A stretch of 64,000 bases of DNA from Sphaerospermopsis torques-reginae ITEP-024 (lineage in GTDB: Bacteria > Cyanobacteriota > Cyanobacteriia > Cyanobacteriales > Nostocaceae). The notes below the pieces were generated by a model. The model was not told the origin of the DNA, did no database searches, and worked only from the letters and a program-made list of their open reading frames with translations. Shown here one piece after another: positions 54,481 through 62,886 of the stretch. Numbering within the stretch: the first letter of the stretch is position 1; every line of letters begins with the position of its first letter. The stretch spans positions 4,774,001 to 4,838,000 of the forward strand of contig NZ_CP080598.1 in assembly GCF_019598945.1 (NCBI RefSeq), written 5' to 3'. The position numbers and the translations under genes were made by a program.

Positions 54481-54552
54481 GAGATGACAAAAACAATCCA
54501 AAATCCATGACTCCTATTCCCCATTTCCCATTTCCCCTTTCCCCTTGAAAAA

Positions 54553-55101
54553 TCAATAACTTCCAGCCCATGTGATCCATGTATGGGATAAACCTATATG
54601 CAGAACTTCCTCAGTCATCTCTGGTTCAGAAATGATTGCACCAGTTAAATCTGCATCATAGAGTTCTGATTCTTCAATATTGCTACCAATCAAATTGGCT
54701 TTTTGAAGATTAGCACTGCTGAAATCAGCACCACTGATATCTGCTTCACTGAGGTTTGCACCCAGTAGATTAGCTGACGTTAAATTTGCGGCTCGCAAGT
54801 CTGCACGACTGAGGTTAGTTTCCTGGAAATTAACTCTTGTTAAGTCAGCACCAATCAAATTTACTTCACTCAAGTTTGCACCTTGCAAATTTGCACCATT
54901 GAGATCGGCATTGGTCAAATTTGCTCTAGATAGATTAGATTTACTCAAGTTTGCTTCACTTAAATCAGCACCACTCAAGTCAGCTTCAGATAAATTAACA
55001 CCAGTTAATTCAGCTTGAGTTAGCTGTGCCTGATGCAGAATTGCTCCCTGAAAATTCCGTTTTCCTGATGTATATTGACTCAGGAAGCTATTAGCGTCCA
55101 T
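54553..55101 (-). CDS. Pentapeptide-repeat protein
   Basis: A 182-residue protein composed of A(D/N)LXX repeats from residue ~18 to ~160, for example GVNLSEADLSGADLSEANLS and ANLTSANLLGANLSEAD, predicted to fold as a beta-helix. The C-terminal tail (EEVLHIGLSHTWITWAGSY) is not repetitive. No signal peptide. Stand-alone gene of unknown function; different from the ccmP-linked pentapeptide protein in both caps. Confidence 0.9.
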   Translation of the reverse strand: MDANSFLSQYTSGKRNFQGAILHQAQLTQAELTGVNLSEADLSGADLSEANLSKSNLSRANLTNADLNGANLQGANLSEVNLIGADLTRVNFQETNLSRADLRAANLTSANLLGANLSEADISGADFSSANLQKANLIGSNIEESELYDADLTGAIISEPEMTEEVLHIGLSHTWITWAGSY

Positions 55102-55251
55102 AATTTTACCTCTCTGTGTCTTTAGATAAGTTCAACTCCTCAAACCACAGAAAATACGATTAGGTTATTCTATTCTATTGTGCTAAAGATTTTTAGATTT
55201 GGAATCTTTCCTGAGTAGAAAGATAGCAGAAGTCAGGAGTCAGGAGTCGTA

Positions 55252-55318
55252 GGGGCGAAGCATTCGGAAAATAACCTGGGACAAAAATTGATAATTGGTC
55301 GTCCGAATGCTTCGCCCT
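55252..55318. repeat. 66-bp palindromic repeat (third copy)
   Basis: Starts ggggcgaagcattcgga and ends tccgaatgcttcgccctt, with a gtcagga pair just before. The rest of 55102-55593 shows a hairpin tagggttttagcattgctaa at ~55487-55513 and no gene that I can support. Confidence 0.8.
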
Positions 55319-55593
55319 TATTGTGGTCACGGAAGATTTTATTGCTGCTCGCGGTAGAGGTGGGGGTTTGGCTATTTGGATTCGAGACAATTCAAACAAT
55401 TAAATATTATAGCTGTAAACAAAGTATATAGGACATCTATTGATAATTAGACTCCCGCTCAAATCAGCTTTTACTCCTAAATCATGTAGGGTTTTAGCAT
55501 TGCTAAACCCCTATTTTCTTTCTATTTGATTTTAAATTATGTTGAAATCAACCATCACAGATTGTCAGTATTAACGGTTCACTGTTAATTGAA

Positions 55594-56574
55594 TTATTTC
55601 ATAATTTCTAAAAGTTTGGAAACTGATAATTCTATCACTTCACTCACAAAGTGATTACCTTTAAGGTTAAGATGAATACTATCGTGATATAAGCTTTCGG
55701 GGTTATCAATTGAGTTGAATTGTGGTAAAAAATCTATATAATTAATTGGCTGTTCTTTGGTAAAATCAGATAAACGTTTACGACCAACAATTTCATAATC
55801 ACGGGGTCCTGGTTCACCAATTTCTCTGAATAAGGGAGTCATGGCTAAGATAAATTTACTGTTATTTTCTTGAGCGAAATTTTGAATTTTAGCAATAGTT
55901 TCTAAATTAATTCCCACGCGATCGCCTGGTTCTTTTTGCACTGCTTCTAGTTCGGGTATGGGTTTTTGTTTGATTAAATAACGCTGCAAAAATTCTATAA
56001 TTGCTAAAGGCGGTTTATGATCTGGGTAGTTGCGATCGCGTCCTACAGGTAAGGAAGTGGGAGCAGGAGCAAATAAATCATCAGTGTTAATTAATAACAC
56101 TATCACCTGAGCTTGAAAATTGCCGAAACGCTGTAAATAAGCTAATTCGTTTCTTAGTCCCCAGGAGTTAGCAGAAGCATTTAAAACTTCCACTTGTTGG
56201 TAATTATTCTGATATTTTTGAGATTTTAAAGAAGTTTCAATTAAACTAGAAATAGTATTTTGTTGATCTGTCCATCAACCGCCATTAGCAATAGAATCAC
56301 CTAAAAGCAAAATTCGCAGTGTCAATGGTTGAGGTGTTTCTTGTATTGGCGCACTTCGCATAGAATATTCATTAATTTCAATGCGGTTGCCCATACGAAG
56401 GGTGCTTTGATTAGGTGATAATAAATAACCAATTTGTTCATCACCAATGTAAATGAGAGGATTACCAAAACCAAACAGCGATACCTTCGGTAAGCTTCGC
56501 TAACGCAAACCCAACTCGATCACCGCCAACAACCCCACAACTACCGCCAAAATAACCATCAACACTGTTTTCAC
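55594..56574 (-). pseudogene. SGNH/GDSL hydrolase-like gene with two in-frame stops
   Basis: Read from GTG 56574 the frame gives a membrane anchor (VKTVLMVILAVVVGLLAVIE), a region ending GFGNPLIYIGDEQIGYLLSP, then the SGNH block I motif LLLGDSIANGG, and the body down to the block V motif YHDSIHLNLKGNHF near the end. Two stops interrupt it: TAG at 56502-56500, inside a short inserted repeat (gcgttagcgaagcttaccga near 56483-56508), and TGA at 56277-56275, where TGG (Trp) is expected next to another TGG. The longest intact piece (56193 to 55594, 199 residues) lacks the catalytic Ser, so the enzyme should be dead. Confidence 0.8.
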
Positions 56575-56626
56575 CTGCAATACCTTTCATTGAATAGTAT
56601 TTAATTATACTATAAATTCCCCTATC

Positions 56627-56727
56627 ACCTGTTCCCTGTTCCCTGTTCCCTATTCCCTATCACCTATCACCTATTCCCTATTCCCCATTCCCTATTCCCT
56701 ATTCCCTATTCTCTATTCCCTATTCCC
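56627..56727. repeat. ctgttcc/ctattcc heptamer array
   Basis: About 13 units with drift (cctgttc, ccctatt, cacctat) upstream of the small membrane protein gene. Confidence 0.9.
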
Positions 56728-56822
56728 AAAATAATAATGTGAATTTAACATCATTAGGTGAACAGAAGGACTACAATCAAATCGGACAGACTGGGAATGT
56801 AACAAAGGAGGCTTACAAAAGT

Positions 56823-56963
56823 ATGTCCGACTTAAATCGCGGAATTATGAAATTTGAAGGTGCAGATTCACCAAAAGTAGTCACAATCTCTACTGTGCTA
56901 GTTTTGGGATCTATAGCAGCACTCATCCTGTGGGCGTTGCAATCTGCCTATGCGTTAAACTAG
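56823..56963 (+). CDS. 46-residue single-span membrane protein
   Basis: ATG 56823 is preceded by a strong AAAGGAGG 12 bases upstream. The product starts MSDLNRGIMKFEGADSPKVV, has one membrane helix (TISTVLVLGSIAALILWALQ) and ends SAYALN. The soluble N-terminus is conserved in style with small cyanobacterial membrane proteins, but I cannot name the family with confidence. The longer frame from 56739 (a GTG) would include unrelated leader sequence. The PlsY/PEP-synthase fusion lies 183 bp downstream on the same strand. Confidence 0.75.
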   Translation: MSDLNRGIMKFEGADSPKVVTISTVLVLGSIAALILWALQSAYALN

Positions 56964-57146
56964 GATCATTGATAGGCTTAAAGGACACTGACAACGAAGG
57001 TTAACCTAGCTGCTCAGTGTCCACAAACACATAAATCAAACAGTCAAACAAACAGTCAAAAAAAATAATTAGAAATAATTCAAATTTAGATTTGCGATTT
57101 GCAATTTTAGATGGAAGATAAATCTAAAATACAAAAACAACAATAA

Positions 57147-60017
57147 ATGTTTCAGCTTTGGGGTTTATTAGTTATTTTAATTACTTGCCCACTCTTAGGG
57201 GCAATGCCGCTAATTGCTTGGATTACTTACGCTATTAAGCGTCAGCGATTAGCACAAATGGGTACAGGAAATATTAGCGTCTCCGCTGCTTTCTACCACG
57301 GTGGTAAACTGGTGGGTATTTTAGCAGTGCTGTCGGAAGCTTTTAAAGGAATTGCAGCAGTATCAATTGCCCGTATTTTTTTTCCTGAAGGTTCATTTTG
57401 GGAATTGATAGCTTTGATCGCCTTAGTAATAGGTAGATATTCTTTAGGGAGAGGAGCAGGAACAACAAACGTAGTTTGGGGATTTTTGATGCACGACCCC
57501 CTGATCGCCGGATTTGTGAGTTTAGTAGCAGCTATTGGTTTTATCATTTTGCGCTCTAAACAAGCGATCAAATATGGGGTTTTGATTTTATTTCCCGTAT
57601 TTGTAGCAGTCTTACATTTTAATGATTTGCCAAAAATTCTTGCTGCCTTTGCATTAGCGGGATTAGTCGGTTGGATTTATCAACAAATGCCTGATGACAT
57701 GGATCTGCCAGTGGCAGCAGCAGACACAGAATCACAACCGATGATGCAATATTTAAGCGGTGGTGAGCAAACGATTATCACTTTAGATGATGACCTAGAA
57801 CCAGAGGTATTTGGAGCTAAGGCAGCTACATTATCACAAATCAAACGCTGGGGTTATCCCGTGCCAAAAGGCTGGATTTTAGCGCCCTTTGATGATCCTG
57901 CCCTGTTGATTGATTTTCTGCAACCATCATCCCTGTCACCCTTAGTAGTGCGTTCTTCTGCGATTGGGGAAGATTCTCAACAAGCGTCTGCGGCTGGACA
58001 ATACGAAACAGTATTGAATGTTACTAATAAACAAGAGTTAGAACTTGCGATCGCCCAAGTTCAAGCCTCCTATAATCATCCTACGGCTGTAGAGTATCGC
58101 CGCAATCTTGGTGCTAAGGATGCGGCCATGGCCGTATTGATTCAGCCCCAAGTCCAAAGTGTATATTCTGGTGTGGCCTTTAGTCGTGATCCCATAGCCC
58201 AACAAGGTGATGCAGTCATCATTGAAGCAGTATCAGGTAGTCCTACTCAAGTTGTTTCTGGGAAAATTACACCAGAACAATATCGGGTGTTTGTTGCAGG
58301 TGAAGATAAATTATCTACAGTGAAATTTGAGGGAGAAGGAAAAATTCCCCAACCATTAATTAAACAAGTAGCATATTTAGCCCGAAGATTAGAAAAACGT
58401 TATCATGGCGTTCCCCAAGATGTAGAGTGGAGTTATGACGGACAAACTCTCTGGGTATTGCAAGCACGACCAATTACCACCTTACTACCAATCTGGACAA
58501 GGAAAATCGCCGCTGAAGTCATTCCCGGTGTGATTCATCCCTTAACGTGGTCAATTAATTTACCCTTGACTTGTGGGATGTGGGGAGAACTGTTCACGAT
58601 AGTCTTAGGTGACAAAACCCGCGAGTTAGATTTCACCAAAATGGCAACGCTGCATTATTCTAGAGCTTACTTTAATGCTTCCTTTTTAGGTGAAGTGTTT
58701 CTGGAGATGGGTTTACCGCCAGAAAGTTTGGATTTTTTAACCAGAGGCGCGAAAATGAGTAAACCGCCTCTAGCTTCCACCTTGGAGAACTTACCAGGAT
58801 TGACAAAGTTGTTACAGCGGGAAATCAGCTTAGAAAAGGAATTTAAGCGAGATTATCGTCAAAGGTTTATTCCGGGGTTGACAAAATTATCACATGAAAT
58901 AATTGAGGAATTATCAGCACCGCAGTTGTTAACCAGAGTTGACATGATTCTTGATCTGCTCAACCAGGGTACTTACTACAGTATTTTATCTCCCTTGAGT
59001 GCTGCTATCCGGCAAGCGGTGTCTGGGGTGAAAGAGGAGCAAATTGATCACAGTATTACTCCTGAAGTAGCATCATTGCGATCGCTGAAACTTTTAGCCG
59101 CAGATGCCCAAGAAATCTTACCGGAGATTGAGCCAGAAAGATTTTTTGAGCAATTGGAACAAATTCCCGAAGGGCAGCGAATTTTAGACGATTTTGCCGA
59201 AATATTGGAAGATTATGGTTATTTGAGTGAAGTGGGAACTGATATTTCCGTCCCCAGATGGAAAGAACACCCTCACCTAGTCAGACAAATCTTTGTCCAG
59301 TTCATCCAAGCACATGAAACTGCAAATGCGGATGAGTCCAAACAACGTCAACAAGGTTTTGTACAAAGCCGTGTGGATCTTAAAGGAAGAGTCACAGAAG
59401 TTTATTCTCGCTTATTGGCGGAATTACGCTGGACGTTTTTAGCTTTAGAAAAGCTTTGGCTCAAAGATGGTTTATTAAAGCAAACAGGGGATATCTTCTT
59501 TTTGAAATTGGGAGAAGTGCGACGTTTAGCAGCAAACGCTGATCCAGAACTGAGAGATAAAGTTGCTGAGTTATTGCAAAAGCGGCGATCGCAATTTCTC
59601 GAAGATAGCCAAATTACTCAAATTCCGCCTCTCGTTTACGGCAACAATCCCCCCCATCCTATCGCTGCACCCATTGATACCTCTGACCATATTTTACTAG
59701 GTATTCCCGCCAGTCAAGGACAGGCCGCAGGACAAGTTAAGGTAGTGAGAAATTTACAGGAAGCAGGGGAAATTAATAAACAGACAATTCTGGTTGTACC
59801 TTATACCGATTCTGGTTGGGCGACTATTTTAGTTAGAGCCGGGGGAGTCATAGCCGAAGCTGGTGGTAAACTTTCTCATGGGGCGATTGTTGCTCGTGAA
59901 TACGGGATTCCCGCAGTTATGGATGTACGCGGTGCTACCTATCTTCTTCAGGATGGTCAACAAGTACGCATTGATGGTTCTAAAGGTATTGTTGAACTGG
60001 AGGAATTTTTAGCGTGA
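57147..60017 (+). CDS. PlsY-like membrane domain fused to a PEP synthase/PEP-utilising enzyme
   Basis: A 956-residue protein. Residues 1-~190 are a membrane domain related to the glycerol-3-phosphate acyltransferase PlsY: GTGNISVSAAFYHGGKLVG and LSEAFKGIAAVSIAR, with GRGAGTTNVVWG where PlsY has its third motif; several PlsY residues are changed. Residues ~215-470 are an ATP-grasp PEP/pyruvate-binding domain (FGAKAATLSQIKRWGYPVP, VVRSSAIGEDS, GVAFSRDP, DVEWSYDGQTLWVLQARPIT). The C-terminus has the phosphohistidine domain: AGGVIAEAGGKLSHGAIVAR with His near residue 910. The central region shows no clear PEP/pyruvate barrel. Such fusions are found in cyanobacteria; the reaction is unknown, perhaps phosphotransfer to a lipid. 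Confidence 0.82.
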   Translation: MFQLWGLLVILITCPLLGAMPLIAWITYAIKRQRLAQMGTGNISVSAAFYHGGKLVGILAVLSEAFKGIAAVSIARIFFPEGSFWELIALIALVIGRYSLGRGAGTTNVVWGFLMHDPLIAGFVSLVAAIGFIILRSKQAIKYGVLILFPVFVAVLHFNDLPKILAAFALAGLVGWIYQQMPDDMDLPVAAADTESQPMMQYLSGGEQTIITLDDDLEPEVFGAKAATLSQIKRWGYPVPKGWILAPFDDPALLIDFLQPSSLSPLVVRSSAIGEDSQQASAAGQYETVLNVTNKQELELAIAQVQASYNHPTAVEYRRNLGAKDAAMAVLIQPQVQSVYSGVAFSRDPIAQQGDAVIIEAVSGSPTQVVSGKITPEQYRVFVAGEDKLSTVKFEGEGKIPQPLIKQVAYLARRLEKRYHGVPQDVEWSYDGQTLWVLQARPITTLLPIWTRKIAAEVIPGVIHPLTWSINLPLTCGMWGELFTIVLGDKTRELDFTKMATLHYSRAYFNASFLGEVFLEMGLPPESLDFLTRGAKMSKPPLASTLENLPGLTKLLQREISLEKEFKRDYRQRFIPGLTKLSHEIIEELSAPQLLTRVDMILDLLNQGTYYSILSPLSAAIRQAVSGVKEEQIDHSITPEVASLRSLKLLAADAQEILPEIEPERFFEQLEQIPEGQRILDDFAEILEDYGYLSEVGTDISVPRWKEHPHLVRQIFVQFIQAHETANADESKQRQQGFVQSRVDLKGRVTEVYSRLLAELRWTFLALEKLWLKDGLLKQTGDIFFLKLGEVRRLAANADPELRDKVAELLQKRRSQFLEDSQITQIPPLVYGNNPPHPIAAPIDTSDHILLGIPASQGQAAGQVKVVRNLQEAGEINKQTILVVPYTDSGWATILVRAGGVIAEAGGKLSHGAIVAREYGIPAVMDVRGATYLLQDGQQVRIDGSKGIVELEEFLA

Positions 60018-60202
60018 CAGGTGACAGGTGACAGAAGAAGCAGGGGGGGCAGGGGAGAAGAGTTACTGACTCGTTCCCATGCTCTGCATGGGAATGAAAT
60101 AAGAAGGCTCTGCCTTAACCTCAAATCGTCACCAGGTAATGGTTAAAAAATGTGTTTCCAAGGAGTAGGTATCTTAATGCGTGTTGGGGAGCGCATTTCG
60201 AT

Positions 60203-60422
60203 AGGGTTTGCTGAAAAAGTTATCTGTGAAGGACCAGTGACAGGTGACAGGTGCTACGCCACGGTGACAGTTTCAAGAGTTGGATAGGAACGATTTTTTC
60301 TTTAAGTAGGAATTAAATGCAAGGTTTTTAAGTTTCCACCCCGTAAAAGCTTGCACTTTTTTAACTTCCAGCAGGCTAAGACCCTTTACCTGTAATCTTT
60401 TCATGTTTATTCAGCAAGCCCT
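60203..60422. mobile_element. 220-bp MITE-like element (family B), TSD CGAT
   Basis: Ends AGGGTTTGCTGAAAAAG and (reverse complement of the right end) AGGGCTTGCTGAATAAAC; flanking CGAT at 60199-60202 and 60423-60426. It contains two to three gtgacag heptamers. Its interior matches, in inverted orientation, the degraded copy at 10958-11310. The surrounding gap 60018-60778 shows no gene. Confidence 0.85.
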
Positions 60423-60778
60423 CGATACTTGATAATACCAAGGATGAGTAGATTTGATGGCTGCTACTAACCATTTATGTAAATCTGCTATATAAAACCT
60501 AGACAAAGCTAGACTTTACTTTCTACTTCAACGGGAGCATGGGAGCGGTTATCCCTCTGTAGACTTTCACGCTGTAGCCCAACGCGATTGTGTTCCAATT
60601 AAGTTTCTGAAAAAGACTACCACCATCATTGCTTGGTTTTCGCGTCGGCAATAGTCTCAATTCAATACTTGATATTACCGTATTATATATCAAGTAGTTG
60701 ATTTTTTCCTGAAAATATATTGATTTTTGTCAATATAAGTATAGTTTTGTCTATGAAATTGTCAACTTAGGACAAGCT

Positions 60779-61219
60779 CTACCACTTTTTGTACGGTAGG
60801 AATTTACCAGACATGGTAATTTTCACGCGATCGCCTTTGGGGTCTACCTCTTTTTCTACATCTAAGGTAAAGTCAATTGCACTCATAATCCCATCACCAA
60901 ACTTTTCTTGAATTACTTCCTTGATCGGGAAGCCATAGACCTGCATAATTTCATATAAGCGGTAAATCAGTGGGTCTGTTGGCACAACAGGCCCCAATCC
61001 CTTGACTGGATATTTGGTCAATTCTTGGATATAGATGGGGGCTAAATCCAATGCTTCTACTAATAACTTAGCTTCTTCAGGTGATGCACTAGCTTGACGG
61101 TAGAATATAGCCGCAATGTATACTTCATCCAGTCTCAGAATTTTTTCTAAATCAGCAAAGCTTAAACCTTTCTCTTTCTTTGCCTCTAATAAAGTTTGCG
61201 TAATTTCAGGAATAGACAT
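60779..61219 (-). CDS. cynS: Cyanate hydratase (cyanase)
   Basis: A 146-residue decameric enzyme turning cyanate and bicarbonate into ammonia and CO2. N-terminal helical domain [20 protein letters not shown]; catalytic Arg and Glu in [15 protein letters not shown] near residues ~88-91 and Ser in [10 protein letters not shown] near ~114; C-terminal strand [14 protein letters not shown]. In several cyanobacteria expression depends on the nitrogen regulator NtcA; I found no clear GTA-N8-TAC site in the 80 bp upstream. The cynABD transporter genes are not next to it. Confidence 0.95.
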   Translation of the reverse strand: MSIPEITQTLLEAKKEKGLSFADLEKILRLDEVYIAAIFYRQASASPEEAKLLVEALDLAPIYIQELTKYPVKGLGPVVPTDPLIYRLYEIMQVYGFPIKEVIQEKFGDGIMSAIDFTLDVEKEVDPKGDRVKITMSGKFLPYKKW

Positions 61220-61524
61220 CTGGTAAATTTAAAAGTAAATAATTTTGCACTAATAAATCTTACCATGATAACGTAAACTAGGCAAAGTTTTAGATGTTAA
61301 ATAAGAGGACTTCTGGAATCACTGCAATTACCTCTGGATAAGTGTTTCAAGCAATATGGCGGAATTTTTCTTGAATCGTTGCCATACCCCTGATTCATAC
61401 TCACTGGTATGGCATGATGCCAGTGGTGTTGTCGATTAAGGCTCTTAAGGTGAAGGCATACTCGAAGCATAAAAAAAGTCTCTGGAGTATTGATTAAATG
61501 AAATTCAAATAATAATGACGAATT

Positions 61525-62739
61525 ATGCAAAAGTGGTTATCAATTATCGGCATCGGTGAAGATGGAATTCAGGGATTAAGTGCGATCGCTCTTTCTATTC
61601 TTAACCAAGCTAAAATTATCATCGGTGGGGAACGTCATCTAGCTATGTTACCCCCTGAAGATTATAGGGAAAAAATTAAGTGGAAATCTCCTTTTCATAG
61701 TTCCATTACAGAAATTATAAACCGTCGTGGTGAAGGGAAATCAATATGTATTTTAGCTAGTGGCGATCCAATGTGTTATGGTGTGGGTGCTACTATTATT
61801 AAACATATTCCTATTGATGAAATTACTATTATTCCCTCACCTTCGGCTTTTAGTTTAGCTTGTTCTCGGTTAGGTTGGAACTTTACAGAAACAGAAACTT
61901 TAAGTTTATGCGGTCGTCCTGTTTCTTTACTGCAATCTTATATTTATTCTGGTGCGAAATTATTAATTTTAAGTGCAGGTAAAAACACACCGAAAAATGT
62001 TGCTGAAATATTAACAAAACGCGGTTATGGTAATAGTAAAATTACCGTTTTAGAAAGAATGGGCGGTATGAATGAACGAGTTTTCACAGGTGTTGCTAAT
62101 AGTTGGAAAGAAAGAGATATTGCATCTTTAAATACAATTGCAGTAGAATGTATTGCAGATTTAGGAATAACTGGTTTATCAAGATTTCCTGGTTTACCTG
62201 ATAGTGCTTTTCACCATGATGGACAGTTAACAAAACGAGAAGTCAGGGCGGTGACATTATCAACATTAGCACCTTTACCGGGCGAATTACTTTGGGATAT
62301 TGGGGCAGGTTGTGGTTCTATTTCTATAGAATGGATGCGAAGTAATATGAGATGTGGGGCGATCGCCATTGAACAAAATACCAATAGATTAAATTATATC
62401 GCTGATAATGCAGCAGCTTTAGGTACACCTAATTTACAAATTATTGCCGGCAAATCACCAGAAGTTATCCAAAATTTACCCACACCTGACGCTATTTTTA
62501 TCGGTGGAGGAGTCACCGCACCAGGATTATTTGATATTTGTTGGAATGCTTTAAAAATAGGGGGAAGAATGGTAGCTAATGTTGTCACCTTAGAAGGGGA
62601 AAAAACATTATTTGAATGGTATGAAAAAGTCGGGGGAAATTTTACCAGAATTTCTATTCAGCGTGCAGAACCAATTGGTAAATTTTTAGGTTGGAAAGGA
62701 ATGTCTCAAGTAACGCAGTGGGTAGCATATAAATCATGA
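61525..62739 (+). CDS. cobL: Precorrin-6Y C5,15-methyltransferase (decarboxylating), CbiE-CbiT fusion
   Basis: A 404-residue bifunctional enzyme that methylates C-5 and C-15 and decarboxylates the C-12 acetate. Residues 1-~200 are the CbiE corrin methyltransferase (LSIIGIGEDGIQGLSAIA, ICILASGDPMCYGVGATI, TIIPSPSAFSLACSRLGW). Residues ~215-404 are CbiT with LTKREVRAVTLSTLAPLPGE and the SAM loop WDIGAGCGSISIEWM. It is 8.5 kb from the cobGHIJ operon and no riboswitch is seen in its leader, so it may be controlled separately. Confidence 0.94.
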   Translation: MQKWLSIIGIGEDGIQGLSAIALSILNQAKIIIGGERHLAMLPPEDYREKIKWKSPFHSSITEIINRRGEGKSICILASGDPMCYGVGATIIKHIPIDEITIIPSPSAFSLACSRLGWNFTETETLSLCGRPVSLLQSYIYSGAKLLILSAGKNTPKNVAEILTKRGYGNSKITVLERMGGMNERVFTGVANSWKERDIASLNTIAVECIADLGITGLSRFPGLPDSAFHHDGQLTKREVRAVTLSTLAPLPGELLWDIGAGCGSISIEWMRSNMRCGAIAIEQNTNRLNYIADNAAALGTPNLQIIAGKSPEVIQNLPTPDAIFIGGGVTAPGLFDICWNALKIGGRMVANVVTLEGEKTLFEWYEKVGGNFTRISIQRAEPIGKFLGWKGMSQVTQWVAYKS

Positions 62740-62803
62740 AAAGAACTTATGAAAAGTGAGAGATTTATCACTGACGGGGAACAAAAATTGTTGTGTTTCT
62801 TAT

Positions 62804-62858
62804 GTGAGGCGGAGCCTCAAGGATAGCATTCCTAGCCAGAGGCTAGGAACGAGATCAA
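62804..62858. repeat. Palindromic spacer repeat attcctagccagaggctaggaac
   Basis: A perfect-arm hairpin (cctagcc - aga - ggctagg) preceded by gaggcggagcctc; a related hairpin lies at 31990-32013 (cccagtctgagactggg), both followed by aacgagatcaa. They belong to one family with variable stem sequence. Confidence 0.75.
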
Positions 62859-62886
62859 GGGGATCTAAATATGGAAGTTACGTTTT

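Noticed and set aside
55321-55402. Short plus-strand frame reading DFIAARGRGGGLAIWIRD
   Set aside because: Only 26 codons without a start; may be a gene relic but no family can be named.
56823-56963. Naming the 46-residue protein as Psb34 or another photosystem subunit
   Set aside because: The remembered sequences of those subunits do not match well enough; left unnamed.
61297-61530. 77-residue minus-strand frame overlapping the cobL start
   Set aside because: No family, no ribosome binding site, and overlap with a certain gene start.
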